The notes beneath the pieces are model-generated. The model ran no database searches and was not told the origin of the DNA. It saw only the letters and a program-made list of their open reading frames with translations. Below are positions 36,516 through 45,691 of a DNA stretch of 64,000 bases, one piece after another. This DNA is from Acidiphilium sp. PA (GTDB lineage Bacteria > Pseudomonadota > Alphaproteobacteria > Acetobacterales > Acetobacteraceae). Position numbers and translations under genes: made by a program. The DNA lies in assembly GCF_026191915.1 (NCBI RefSeq), contig NZ_JAIMBY010000008.1, forward strand, positions 1 to 64,000, in the 5' to 3' direction. Numbering within the stretch: position 1 is the stretch's first letter; each line of letters opens with the position of its first letter.

Positions 36516-38132
36516 TCAGGCCATCATGTTCACGCCGAAGCGGCGCATCTGAATGGTGGACGGTGGTATGCTCGCGGCGATCGCAGGGGTTTCGGGCGCA
36601 TGCGATGCGGTCTGGCCGCGGCGATCGTAGGCTTGCGTACTGCCCTGTGCTTGGTGACCGTCTGATTGACGCTCCGCCCCATGCCCTGATGATCCGCCGC
36701 CTTGATTGGTGCCGGCCTGTGATGACGCCGAGCCGCCATTGCCGCCGCCATCGACGCGGGGTGGGTCGAGATGAAATGTCACGTTCCGATGATCTGTTGG
36801 AAGACCGGCCAAGGTCAGCATCTGGTCGAGGCCGGCATGATCGTTCTGCAGCGCCGCCAAAGTGGTTGGATGGGTCGCGGCAATTGCAATCGCCGACGTG
36901 CCGTCGGTAGCACGGTCGATCTGGATACTGACCATGCCGATCGCGGGTGGTGTCATCGCGATCAGGAGCCGGGTGCCCCCGGTATCGGCAGTAAGAGTAC
37001 CAACGCCGACCATTGCACTCGCGATCTGCTGCGTCGCTGGGTGCCATGCTGCAGCGGGTGTTGGGGCTCCAAGCAGAGGCGGCGGAGCGCCGTCTGACGG
37101 AAAGCCTGCCACCGCCCCAATGGTTGGCGCACCCCCGAAGCTCGACCCAGCGGCCAATACGCTCGGCAAGTGCGGTGCGGTGACCTTCGACGCAGATGTT
37201 GCCACAGGGTTGCCGGCGTGGTCGCGCGGCATAATGGTCCCGGTGCTGGGGTTGCTCTGGCCCGTGACCGAAGCCTGCGTCGTTACCGGCACTGGCGCCC
37301 CCTGGCTGGCGACCGGGGTGGTCGCTGTGCCTGCCGGAATAGCAGAGCCCGGGTACGATATCGTGGCTGGTACCGCGTTTGTCGCCGCCGGTATTCCGAT
37401 TGCTGTTGCGGCGGGTGCGGGTAGACTCGACAGACATAGGTTTGAGCCGCGCGATGCAGTCCGGGCTGGGGCGCGTCCTGGCACGTCAACCCGGTCGATC
37501 GTCGGTAGTGCCGCGGGCTGAATTGCTGCGGCAGGCGTGGAAGCCATTATTTGCGGTGCTATACACTGGGCTGCGTTGGAAGGCGCTGTTTCTGCCGGCG
37601 ATGGAGCAGGCAGTGATCCAACGGGCGGGGGCGTGCTCGCCACGGTTGGAGCCCCATTCACCAGTGCGGGTTGGGTGGTTACTGGTTTTGCTTTCGTCTT
37701 ATCAGCCCCCGGCGCGGGATTGCCGGCTGATCTATGATGACCCGCAGCGTTTAAACCCGCGGCCTGCGGGTCCGTCGTACTGCTGAGCGCGTCGTAAAGC
37801 GTGGCATTGGTGCCGGCAGCGACCGGTGGGCGGGCCGGCGCCAGTCTTTCTGGTGCGTTGAGGCTTGATCCCGATACCGGCATCCCTGGTGCAACAGCTT
37901 GTGCGGAAGTGTTTTTAGTATCGGCAACGATTGCCTTGGCCGGATAGGCAGCCGAGAGCGCTTCGCCAAATGGCCCGGCGGTTTTGAGCGGGATCGCTGT
38001 GCCTGGGGTGACAGGTGTCGCACCGGCCGGCGTTGCCGCAGATGGCCCCGACGTTTGGGCGACGGAGGTTGGAGCCGGTTTTACGGGACCTGTAGAAACA
38101 AACGTATTGGATGCTGCGGAGAGACCAGTCAT
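36516..38132 (-). CDS. fliK: Flagellar hook-length control protein FliK
   Basis: The product has 538 residues. Most of it is a Pro/Ala/Thr-rich, disordered ruler region. The conserved C-terminal FliK domain lies near 390-470, with LLIAMTPPAIGMVSIQI and ALQNDHAGLDQMLTLAGL. FliK measures hook length and switches the export gate from hook to filament substrates. Its gene heads the fliK-flgD pair, divergent from flgE. A sigma-54-type promoter (38144-38159) sits so close to the ATG that the transcript may be leaderless; no Shine-Dalgarno sequence is seen. Confidence 0.85.
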   Translation of the reverse strand: MTGLSAASNTFVSTGPVKPAPTSVAQTSGPSAATPAGATPVTPGTAIPLKTAGPFGEALSAAYPAKAIVADTKNTSAQAVAPGMPVSGSSLNAPERLAPARPPVAAGTNATLYDALSSTTDPQAAGLNAAGHHRSAGNPAPGADKTKAKPVTTQPALVNGAPTVASTPPPVGSLPAPSPAETAPSNAAQCIAPQIMASTPAAAIQPAALPTIDRVDVPGRAPARTASRGSNLCLSSLPAPAATAIGIPAATNAVPATISYPGSAIPAGTATTPVASQGAPVPVTTQASVTGQSNPSTGTIMPRDHAGNPVATSASKVTAPHLPSVLAAGSSFGGAPTIGAVAGFPSDGAPPPLLGAPTPAAAWHPATQQIASAMVGVGTLTADTGGTRLLIAMTPPAIGMVSIQIDRATDGTSAIAIAATHPTTLAALQNDHAGLDQMLTLAGLPTDHRNVTFHLDPPRVDGGGNGGSASSQAGTNQGGGSSGHGAERQSDGHQAQGSTQAYDRRGQTASHAPETPAIAASIPPSTIQMRRFGVNMMA

Positions 38133-38143
38133 GTCGCACGCTT

Positions 38144-38159
38144 TGCAAGATCCCTGCCA
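38144..38159 (-). promoter_or_regulatory. Sigma-54-type promoter for fliK-flgD
   Basis: The sense strand reads TGGCAGGGATCTTGCA, which matches TGGCACG-N4-TTGCA with one mismatch and the correct GG-GC spacing. The GC of the -12 element is only about 13 nt from the fliK ATG, placing the expected start of transcription at or next to the start codon. Confidence 0.6.
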
Positions 38160-38334
38160 GTCAGATTTTTACCGTTGACCGGGACGCAATCGTTCGAATT
38201 TGGTAATAAACCAGTATACGCATCAAGGCGGTACGGCATTTTTTGCCGGGTCATTATAGTTAGCTCGGCGAAATCTGCCGGGTCGACTGATGTTTTTCCG
38301 CCCACATAACAGCCAAACTAGTCTTGTGGAATGC

Positions 38335-38350
38335 TGGCATGGTTCCTGCA
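38335..38350 (+). promoter_or_regulatory. Sigma-54-type promoter for flgE
   Basis: TGGCATGGTTCCTGCA keeps GG and GC of the -24/-12 consensus at exact spacing. Transcription would start near 38362, giving a leader of about 75 nt before the flgE ATG. Hook and late flagellar genes in alphaproteobacteria commonly use sigma-54, so the location supports the call. Confidence 0.65.
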
Positions 38351-38435
38351 GATACGGTTCTACGTTCCCCCTTCACTAACGCGATCTCGTGAGATCGGAA
38401 CACAAAACCGCTACTATTCCAGCAATGAGGACAGA

Positions 38436-39737
38436 ATGTCGATTTTTGGTGCATTGGATACGTCGGTCAGTGGCATGCAGGCGCAGTCCAGCGCCTTCAC
38501 CAATATCAGCGATAACATCGCCAACAGCCAGACCACCGGCTACAAAGGGGTCGACACCAATTTCATAAATTATCTGGTTCAGAGTTCACCTAGCAGCAAC
38601 GGTGCCGACTCGGTAATCGCCCGGCCGAGCTACACCAACACAGTGCAGGGAACGGTCACGCAAAGCACCAACCCTCTGGCACTGGCAATTAGTGGACAAG
38701 GTTTTTTCAACGTCAGCGAGCCTGCGGCCAGTGCCACAGCTGGCGGTACGACGCAAAGTTTTCAAAGTCAGCAATACTATACCCGGGCGGGCGATTTCAC
38801 GTTGAACAAGCAGGGTTACCTTGTTAACAGCGCGGGCGCCTATCTGAACGCCTGGCCGATCGACACCGCAACCGGTATCGTCAACACCTCGTCCCTCGCG
38901 CCGATCCAGATTTCTCAGGCCACCACACCGCCGGTGGCGACGAGCAGCGTCAGTTTATCCGCCTCCCTACCGACGACGCCTGCGACATCGCCGGTCAATA
39001 CGCAGGTCGATATTTACGATTCACTCGGCAATCTGCAGCAGCTCAATCTGAGTTGGACGCAGACGGGTACCAACCAATGGAATATGGCCGCCTATGCGCC
39101 TGGTGATCTTGGCGCGAGTACCGCTGCCGCCCCGATCGCGACCGCGAGCATGACGTTCGGCAGCAATGGGACGTTGAGCGCTTTGAGTACCACCACCACC
39201 AATGCTGCGGCATCGGCCAATACAGCCGGGAAACCGGCAACTTTGACGATTCCTGCCAATTTCGGCAACGGCACCCAGAATATCGCGCTCGATTTCGGCA
39301 CGTTCGGTGGCACCGCCGGGCTGACGCAGTATGCAGGTACCAGCCTCAATCTCCAGGGCGCTTCGCAGAACGGCACGCCGCCCGGCAATTTTTCCAATCT
39401 CTCGATCGACACACAAGGCAACATCACCGTCAATTACAATAACGGCTTCTCCCAGGCTGTCGCCCAGATCCCGATCGCGACATTCGATGCGCCGGATGCA
39501 CTGCAAAACCAGAGCGGTCAGATCTATACAGCGAGCCAGGGGTCCGGGTCCGCAACGATCAACCCGATTGGCAGCAACGGAAATGCGCTGGTCACCGGCT
39601 CGACCGAAAGCTCCAACGTCGATATCGCGACCCAGTTCACCAACCTGATCACCGCGCAGCAGGCCTATACCGCCAATTCCAAGGTGATCACCACGGCGCA
39701 GCAGTTACTAACTACAGTCGTGAACATGGTTCAGTAA
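38436..39737 (+). CDS. flgE: Flagellar hook protein FlgE
   Basis: The product has 433 residues. The N-terminal rod/hook motif is LDTSVSGMQAQSSAFTNISD, then NIANSQTTGYKG. The C-terminal helix has NVDIATQFTNLITAQQAYTA, both required for axial assembly. The middle is Ser/Thr/Ala-rich with few charges. ATG 38436 follows GAGGACAG, and homology starts there. First of a run of filament and hook genes; flgK follows after 24 bp. Confidence 0.93.
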   Translation: MSIFGALDTSVSGMQAQSSAFTNISDNIANSQTTGYKGVDTNFINYLVQSSPSSNGADSVIARPSYTNTVQGTVTQSTNPLALAISGQGFFNVSEPAASATAGGTTQSFQSQQYYTRAGDFTLNKQGYLVNSAGAYLNAWPIDTATGIVNTSSLAPIQISQATTPPVATSSVSLSASLPTTPATSPVNTQVDIYDSLGNLQQLNLSWTQTGTNQWNMAAYAPGDLGASTAAAPIATASMTFGSNGTLSALSTTTTNAAASANTAGKPATLTIPANFGNGTQNIALDFGTFGGTAGLTQYAGTSLNLQGASQNGTPPGNFSNLSIDTQGNITVNYNNGFSQAVAQIPIATFDAPDALQNQSGQIYTASQGSGSATINPIGSNGNALVTGSTESSNVDIATQFTNLITAQQAYTANSKVITTAQQLLTTVVNMVQ

Positions 39738-39761
39738 CTATTTAAGCGGATAATCATCGTC

Positions 39762-41111
39762 ATGAGCATCGCAAGCGGACTTTCAATCGCCAATAGCGGC
39801 CTCGCCGCGATCCAAGCGCAACTGGCGGTGGTGTCGCAGAATATCGCCAATGCGAACACCGCCGGCTATTCGGCCGAAGCGGCAACGCTGACCGCGACAT
39901 CCGTGCAGGGCCTGGGTACCGGGGTGATCAGCGGACCGGCGACCCAGTTGGTCAACGCCAGCATGCAGGCGCAGGTCAACGCCGCGGTCGGCAATCAGTC
40001 GTTTCAGCAAACCACGGCTCAGTCCTTGTCCGGCATCGATCAGGTGATGGGCACGCCGGGTCAGGGCAACGATCTGTCGAGTCTGCTCGGCAATCTTCAA
40101 GCGGGCTTTGCCACGCTGCTGACCAATCCGGCCAACACGGTGCAGCAATCCACCGTTGTCTCCAGCGCGCAAACGCTCGCGCGCCAGATGAACGCGATTT
40201 CAAGCGCGATCGGCAATGCGACGCAGACGGCTGCGAACGGAGTCGCCGCCGGTATAACATCGTTGAACACGTCGCTGACCCAGATCGGGACGCTTAATAA
40301 CCAGATCATCAGCCTGAGCCAGCAGGGCAAAAGCACGGCCGATCTGAAGAACCAACGCGACGCCCTGGTGCAGACCATCGCCTCGCTCACCGGTGCCAAA
40401 TCCATCCTGCAGCCCGATGGAGCGATTTCGCTGTACACGCCCTCCGGCCAGCAACTGCCAACGGCCGGTGCCGGGACGTTCCAAGCGAGCGGCAACCCGC
40501 CGATCATTACGCTCGGCAGCCAGATCGTCACTGGCACGTTCACCGCTGGATCGATCGGCGCCGGCCTGCAGCTAGCGACGACCACGCTGCCGGGACTACA
40601 ATCCAACCTCGATCGTTTCGCCCAATCGCTGGCAAGCGGCTTTGCCGCTACCGGTCTCACCCTGTTTTCCGATCCGTCCGGCAATGTGCCCTCAACAGCG
40701 TCCGGCTTCGCCAGTGTCATTGCCGTCAATCCGCAAGTCGCCGCGACGCCATCGCTCGTGCGGGATGGCACGCCGGCCAGCGCGCTGAACCCCACTGGTG
40801 CCACCGGGTTCACTGGCGTGATCAGCGCAATCTTAAGCAGCCCGGCCACGGCGCCGGGCGGAACCCTCTCGACGGCGGCGAGCAATGTGACCGCCAATCA
40901 GGCAGCCCTTAGTAGCAACGCCCAGACCGCCAGCACCGCGGCTGCCTCGCTATCCACCGCCTTGACCAACCAGGCATCTTCCACCAGCGGCGTCAGCATC
41001 GATCAACAGATGGGCCTGCTGGTCACGCTGCAGAACGCCTATGCAGCGAATGCCAAGGTCGTCACCATCGCCCAGCAGATGTGGGCAGCCCAGGAGGCCA
41101 TGATTTCATGA
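39762..41111 (+). CDS. flgK: Hook-filament junction protein FlgK
   Basis: The product has 449 residues. It starts with the axial-protein signature SGLAAIQAQLAVVSQNIANA, then NTAGYS. The C-terminal amphipathic helix (SIDQQMGLLVTLQNAYAANA) closes the coiled coil with the N-terminus. FlgK is HAP1, joining hook and filament. The gene overlaps flgL by 4 nt, as usual for this pair. Confidence 0.92.
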   Translation: MSIASGLSIANSGLAAIQAQLAVVSQNIANANTAGYSAEAATLTATSVQGLGTGVISGPATQLVNASMQAQVNAAVGNQSFQQTTAQSLSGIDQVMGTPGQGNDLSSLLGNLQAGFATLLTNPANTVQQSTVVSSAQTLARQMNAISSAIGNATQTAANGVAAGITSLNTSLTQIGTLNNQIISLSQQGKSTADLKNQRDALVQTIASLTGAKSILQPDGAISLYTPSGQQLPTAGAGTFQASGNPPIITLGSQIVTGTFTAGSIGAGLQLATTTLPGLQSNLDRFAQSLASGFAATGLTLFSDPSGNVPSTASGFASVIAVNPQVAATPSLVRDGTPASALNPTGATGFTGVISAILSSPATAPGGTLSTAASNVTANQAALSSNAQTASTAAASLSTALTNQASSTSGVSIDQQMGLLVTLQNAYAANAKVVTIAQQMWAAQEAMIS

Positions 41112-42175
41112 GCGGTTCCATTTCCGGCATCACCGGCGGCACCTATGGATTAATGCAACAATTGATTGCCGATGCCTCGGGAACATCGGCCAAGCTCGAC
41201 CAGTTGACCACGCAATCGACCACCGGATACGTCGCCGGTACCTACGCGGGGCTTGATAATGCAACGCCGGGATCGGCGGCGGGCGCCTTGTCGATCGCGC
41301 CGCAGATTGCCGGCATCAATGCCACAGTGACCAATCTCAACGCGGTCGCGGGGCAGATGCAAGTCCAGCAGAGCACGATTACTGCAATTAGCCAGATTGC
41401 ATCGAACGTGCTGTCGCAGTTCCAGACCGTCAATGCGGCAACACCGCAGGGAGCGCTGACCGCCGCTTCCATGGCGCGTCAGGCGCTGAGCCAGATCGGC
41501 AATCTGCTCAACACACAGGATGGCGCGACCTATATCTTTAGCGGTCAGAACAGCAGCGTGCCGCCGATATCGAACCCGAATTCGATAACGTCCTCGTCAT
41601 TTTACATCAGTATTCAGACTTCGGTGCAAAGTCTGACATCCAACCCGAATGCTGCCGCAGCAGTTCTCCAATCTGGTATGACCACGCCACCGTTTAACAG
41701 CGCGCTTGGCACGCTGCAACCACCACAAGTGCTCGGTGCAGGCGGTGCGCTGATTACCACGGGGTTGGTCGCCAATGCCAACACGCTGATCCCGGCATCG
41801 ACCGGCTCGACCACCACCGGCTCGTACATGAACGACATCATGACGAGTCTTGCCGCGATCGGCAGCGTTACGACTGCGCAGACCGGCAGCGCGAATTTCG
41901 CCGGGTTTGCGGCGAGCATGGTCAAAACCTTGTCCAGTGCCATCAATACGATGGCGTCCGATGCCGGAGCGCTCGGTAACAATCAGGCGCTGATCTCTAC
42001 GCAGGCGACCACGCTGCAACAGACAGCGACGGCGCTGACCACACAGCTCGCCGGTTACGACCAAGTCAACATGACAAGCACACTGGCCAATCTGTCGTCG
42101 ACGCAAACCCAGTTGCAGGCGTCGTACCAATTGATCGCCGCGATGAAAACAATGTCGCTCACTCAATATATCTGA
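41108..42175 (+). CDS. flgL: Hook-filament junction protein FlgL
   Basis: The product has 355 residues. It is flagellin-like at the ends, with LDQLTTQSTTGYVAGTYAGL near 28-47 and a C-terminal helix ending AAMKTMSLTQYI. FlgL is HAP3, on which the filament grows. ATG 41108 overlaps the flgK stop (ATGA), so the longer in-frame start at 41081 is rejected. The central domain is short. Confidence 0.88.
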   Translation: MSGSISGITGGTYGLMQQLIADASGTSAKLDQLTTQSTTGYVAGTYAGLDNATPGSAAGALSIAPQIAGINATVTNLNAVAGQMQVQQSTITAISQIASNVLSQFQTVNAATPQGALTAASMARQALSQIGNLLNTQDGATYIFSGQNSSVPPISNPNSITSSSFYISIQTSVQSLTSNPNAAAAVLQSGMTTPPFNSALGTLQPPQVLGAGGALITTGLVANANTLIPASTGSTTTGSYMNDIMTSLAAIGSVTTAQTGSANFAGFAASMVKTLSSAINTMASDAGALGNNQALISTQATTLQQTATALTTQLAGYDQVNMTSTLANLSSTQTQLQASYQLIAAMKTMSLTQYI

Positions 42176-42225
42176 GTGATATTGATTCATCGGACGTTAA
42201 CAACCTTGGCGCAATATGCGTCAGC

Positions 42226-42240
42226 TCTGCAAAATGCAGA
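42226..42240 (+). promoter_or_regulatory. Inverted repeat in the flagellin leader
   Basis: TCTGC and GCAGA flank AAAAT 33 bp before the flagellin ATG, in the 97-bp gap after flgL. It could form a small hairpin in the 5' untranslated region. In Caulobacter FlbT acts on the flagellin mRNA leader, and flbT is the next gene but one, so a link is conceivable though unproven. Confidence 0.35.
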
Positions 42241-42272
42241 TCATCTGATAAATCGTACCTAAGGAAAATACT

Positions 42273-43160
42273 ATGTCCGGCATTGTCTCCTCGTCCATCA
42301 TCACAAATTCAGCCGCCATGGTCGGCGTCGAAACCCTGAATTCGATCAACTCTTCGCTGCAGACGGTGCAAACCGCCGTCTCGACCGGCTATTCAGTCAA
42401 CAGCGCGGCCGACAACGGAGCGGCATACGCAGTGGCCCAGTCGGTCCGTACCACCATGTCCGGCCTGACCGCGGCCAACCAGCAGCTTGGCGACGTGTCA
42501 GGTCTCGTGCAGACCACCAGTACGGCGCTGACCAACATCTCCAACCTGATGCAGAGCATGGATCAGACGCTCGTCAATCTGTCGAGCTCGACTCTGTCGT
42601 CCAGCCAGAGATCGCAATATGCGTCGGAATTCACGTCGCAGCTGAAGAACATCGCCTCGTTCGTCACGGGCGCCAACTACAATGGCATAAGCTTGATCGG
42701 TAGCGCTTCGGGGACGCTGAGCAACACGATTGCGAAGTTCAGCGGGACGAGTCTGTCTGTCGCGACGGATGCGAACGGCAGTACCCTGACGATCACGACG
42801 CAAAGTGTTTACAGCGTCTACAAGTCTTTGAGCACGATCGGCGCTTCCCTGACCACTAACACTACCAACGCCGCGACGGTCAAGGCTTTTCTCACAGCAA
42901 CGGGCCAGATGACCACATCCGTTAGCTCCATGGGTGGCTACATGAATACCTATGGTAACCTGACCAACCAGATCAACAACCAGGTAACCTACAACCAGAA
43001 CAAGATGGACGCGCTCAGCAACGGGCTCGGCGCCTTGGTCGATGCCAACATGGCCGCGGAGTCCGCGCAGTTGCAGTCGCTGCAGATTCAGCAGCAGCTT
43101 GCCACTACCGCGCTGTCGATCGCCAATCAGTCGCCTTCTTTGCTGACGAAGCTGATCTAA
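42273..43160 (+). CDS. fliC: Flagellin
   Basis: The product has 295 residues: the conserved D0/D1 ends with almost no D2/D3. The N-terminal block has VGVETLNSINSSLQTVQTAV and later GAAYAVAQSVRTTM. The C-terminal helix has MAAESAQLQSLQIQQQLATT. Flagellin forms the filament after export. TAAGGAAAATACT provides the ribosome site. The many Ser/Thr residues in the middle are candidate O-glycosylation sites for the GT41 enzyme encoded downstream. A strong hairpin follows the stop. Confidence 0.92.
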   Translation: MSGIVSSSIITNSAAMVGVETLNSINSSLQTVQTAVSTGYSVNSAADNGAAYAVAQSVRTTMSGLTAANQQLGDVSGLVQTTSTALTNISNLMQSMDQTLVNLSSSTLSSSQRSQYASEFTSQLKNIASFVTGANYNGISLIGSASGTLSNTIAKFSGTSLSVATDANGSTLTITTQSVYSVYKSLSTIGASLTTNTTNAATVKAFLTATGQMTTSVSSMGGYMNTYGNLTNQINNQVTYNQNKMDALSNGLGALVDANMAAESAQLQSLQIQQQLATTALSIANQSPSLLTKLI

Positions 43161-43170
43161 CCTACCGCGT

Positions 43171-43203
43171 GATCTCCGGGCCGCTTCGGCGGGCCGGAGA
43201 TCG
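43171..43203 (+). terminator. Hairpin terminator/attenuator after flagellin
   Basis: GATCTCCGG and CCGGAGATC form a 9-bp stem closed over a second small GC stem, 10 bp after the flagellin stop, followed by GTTT. With flbT and flaF continuing on the same strand it may allow partial readthrough and keep flagellin mRNA in excess. Confidence 0.65.
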
Positions 43204-43230
43204 TTTCCCCGCTCAGCTGAGGTAGACAGA

Positions 43231-43629
43231 ATGTCCGTGCTGGTACTCGAGCTTCGTCAGGGCGATATCATGGTGCTGAACGGCGCCCCGATCAGATTCC
43301 GCACGAAGTCGCGCATCGAACTGACCGCGAAGGCGCGGTTTATGTTCGGCAAACAGATCCTGCGGCCTGATGAAGTCGATTCGCCGGCGAAGCGGATCTA
43401 TTTCTCGCTGCAGACCGCCTATATCGGCACCGAGGATGAACGCAACGCCGCGCTTGTGCATGCGCAGGAGTTGATCGAGGAGTTCAAGGCGGTGACGACC
43501 TCGGCCTTGGCGCGTGAAATTCTCGATAAGGCTCTGGCCTTTGCGCGAGCTGATGACTGTTACGAGGCATTGAAACTCGCACGGCGCATCATGCGGCACG
43601 AGGCCGCCGTACTGCAGACCCATCAATGA
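43231..43629 (+). CDS. flbT: Flagellar biosynthesis repressor FlbT
   Basis: The product has 132 residues. It shows LRQGDIMVLNGAPIRFRTKS at the start and KRIYFSLQTAYIGTEDER in the middle, characteristic of FlbT. The family is restricted to alphaproteobacteria and regulates flagellin translation and mRNA stability through the flagellin leader. ATG 43231 follows TGAGG. flaF lies 16 bp downstream. Confidence 0.92.
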   Translation: MSVLVLELRQGDIMVLNGAPIRFRTKSRIELTAKARFMFGKQILRPDEVDSPAKRIYFSLQTAYIGTEDERNAALVHAQELIEEFKAVTTSALAREILDKALAFARADDCYEALKLARRIMRHEAAVLQTHQ

Positions 43630-43645
43630 TCAAAAAGGATCAAAC

Positions 43646-43987
43646 ATGTCCTCATCTACCCGCATGCTAAAAGCCTATGACACCGCCTCCGCGCTTCGCA
43701 GCCCGCGCGATCAGGATGCGGATGTTTTTCGCCATTTCAGTGCCCTGCTGCGCAGCGCTTCGGACGATCTCAGTCGCACTCGTGCGCTCGCTGGTACGAT
43801 AACATTATGGCGCACCGTCATGGCCGCGAATCTCGATCCGTTGAATCCCTTGCCGGCGCCGTTACGTGCCCAGATCGTATCAGTCGCTAATGCGGTCATC
43901 CGTATGGCTGAGCAGGATCAGCCCAATCTTACAACGATCGCGACGATCGGTGACAATTTTGCCGACGGCCTGAGCGGCCGTACCTGA
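43646..43987 (+). CDS. flaF: Flagellin synthesis protein FlaF
   Basis: The product is a 113-residue helical protein. It shows RMLKAYDTASALRSPRDQDA near the start and TITLWRTVMAAN in the middle, typical of FlaF. FlaF is needed for flagellin production and secretion in alphaproteobacteria, working against FlbT. It lies 16 bp after flbT and 16 bp before the DUF1217 gene, in one operon. Confidence 0.88.
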   Translation: MSSSTRMLKAYDTASALRSPRDQDADVFRHFSALLRSASDDLSRTRALAGTITLWRTVMAANLDPLNPLPAPLRAQIVSVANAVIRMAEQDQPNLTTIATIGDNFADGLSGRT

Positions 43988-44003
43988 TACGAGGGGGGCT
44001 GGC

Positions 44004-44894
44004 ATGTCGGTTAGTCTTGCTGGATTATCGACCAATATTTCGACGCTGTTCTCAGCGATCGGCGGATCGGGGAGCAATGCGACAAGCGCATCTTCGCTGA
44101 TCAGCATCGCGCAAGGCAATATCTCTGCGGCCACATCCGGCGCGAGTTCGGAAAATCCGATCGTGGCCTTGCAAGTTGCACAGCGCAATCAGACCCAAGA
44201 TATCAAGGCCGAGTCGCTGCAACCGGCGGTTCAGCACCAGATTGCCGCCTTCACCAAGGCGGTCAAAAGCGCGACATCGGTCAAACAACTTCTGGCCAAT
44301 CCGACGGTTCTGAACGTACTGCTCACTGCCAACGGGCTTGGTTCCGAAGCGGGTTTTACGGCGTTGGCGCAGAAGGCATTGATGTCCAACCCATCGGACC
44401 CGAAGTCTCTGGCCAATCAATTGTCCGGTACGAACTCACAATGGTTATCGACGGCGCAGACCTACCAGTTCGCCACTAAGGGTCTGGCAATCATCCAGCA
44501 GCCAAGCGCGATCAGCACGATCACCAACGGCTATGCGGAGGTGCTGTGGCGGCAATCGTTGGATGCGCAGACACCGGGATTGTCCAACGCGCTCTACCTC
44601 ATTCAGAATGCCAAGAATTTTACCTCTGCCGTACAAATCCTTGGTGATTCCGTGATGCGATCGGTGGTCACCACCGCCTTGGGCATTCCCAAGCAAATCG
44701 CCTATCAGCCGTTGAGCGCACAAGAGCAGGCGATCAACAACGGGTTGAACGTCTCGGATTTCCAGAAACCTCAGTTCGTCCAGACATTTGCGGATCGTTA
44801 TCTTGCCGTCGAGCAATCCGCAGCTCGATCCTCGGCAAGTTCATCGAATAATCTGGCCGCACTGGCGGTCAAGGCGCAAGGCCTCGTCGCATAA
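44004..44894 (+). CDS. DUF1217 family flagellar-associated protein
   Basis: The product has 296 residues. It contains the blocks VLNVLLTANGLGSEAGFTAL and later DPKSLANQLSGTNSQW and FVQTFADRYL, the pattern of DUF1217. These proteins occur in alphaproteobacterial flagellar operons and are thought to be hook- or filament-associated, but their job is unproven. GAGGGGGG precedes the ATG. It follows flaF and precedes the TPR gene. Confidence 0.8.
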   Translation: MSVSLAGLSTNISTLFSAIGGSGSNATSASSLISIAQGNISAATSGASSENPIVALQVAQRNQTQDIKAESLQPAVQHQIAAFTKAVKSATSVKQLLANPTVLNVLLTANGLGSEAGFTALAQKALMSNPSDPKSLANQLSGTNSQWLSTAQTYQFATKGLAIIQQPSAISTITNGYAEVLWRQSLDAQTPGLSNALYLIQNAKNFTSAVQILGDSVMRSVVTTALGIPKQIAYQPLSAQEQAINNGLNVSDFQKPQFVQTFADRYLAVEQSAARSSASSSNNLAALAVKAQGLVA

Positions 44895-44923
44895 CATCAA
44901 CACACATCGTTAGGACATAAAAG

Positions 44924-45691
44924 ATGCCCGCACTCTCCGATACGCTCGCTCAGCCGGTGATTAGCCAAACATCACCACCGGATTTCTCAGTAAGTCTTGT
45001 ACAGCGCGTGCGCAGCCTCATTGGTCGCGGACAAATAAATGCTGCAAATTTGCTGTTGCCGACACTGCAGAAACTGTGTCCTGACCAAGCCGATGTCGCG
45101 CTCCTCAGACTAGAAATTGCACTTGCGCGCGGCAATCTTGCCGAGGCGAAGTCAGCGATCGACCAAGGTCTAATCGAATCACCGAATAATGCCCCTTTGC
45201 TCGTCTTACGCGCTCGGCTGAATTTCCAGAACCGGGATATGGTCGGTGCCGCGTTGGCGGCCGCCGACGCAGTCATCGCGGATCCGGCCAATCCATCGGC
45301 AAAGTCAATCCTTGGCCAGGCACTGCTGGAGCTCGGCCAAACCGAACAGGCCGCGATCTGCCTGCGCGACGCGTTGGCGGATATGCCGACGGATATGTCG
45401 AGCCTGACTGCGCTGACCCGTGCGGCGCCCGCCGATGCGGTTGCGATGATCCGTGCCGCGATCGCAGCCGGGAGTGATAGCGTTGGGATGCGAAACGCAT
45501 TGATTGGTGCATTGCTCGAAGCGAGCGACACTGATGCGGCCGACACCGAGATCAGGGCCATGACGGTTGGCGGTTTGGCTGATGCGCAAACCGGGATCTA
45601 CGCGATCCAGTCGGCAGTCAAATCCGGTCGATGGACCGAAGCGACTGACTTATTCGGTAAATCGACCGCACATCTGCCACGTCATGCTTGA
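44924..45691 (+). CDS. TPR-repeat protein of the flagellar operon
   Basis: The product is a 255-residue all-helical protein with about five tetratricopeptide-like units from residue 20 on (for example ALARGNLAEAKSAIDQGLIE and SILGQALLELGQTEQAAICL). No catalytic domain is present. The stop overlaps the glycosyltransferase gene by 8 nt, so the two are translationally coupled. It may present flagellin to the enzyme or serve as a secretion chaperone; neither is shown by sequence. Confidence 0.8.
   Translation: MPALSDTLAQPVISQTSPPDFSVSLVQRVRSLIGRGQINAANLLLPTLQKLCPDQADVALLRLEIALARGNLAEAKSAIDQGLIESPNNAPLLVLRARLNFQNRDMVGAALAAADAVIADPANPSAKSILGQALLELGQTEQAAICLRDALADMPTDMSSLTALTRAAPADAVAMIRAAIAAGSDSVGMRNALIGALLEASDTDAADTEIRAMTVGGLADAQTGIYAIQSAVKSGRWTEATDLFGKSTAHLPRHA

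Noticed and set aside
36268-37437. Minus-strand frame of 389 codons within fliK and flgD
   Set aside because: Arg-rich out-of-frame reading of fliK; the fliK frame holds the conserved C-terminal domain.
42207-42220. Sigma-54 promoter TGGCGCAATATGCG before flagellin
   Set aside because: The GG to GC distance is two bases too short for sigma-54 recognition.
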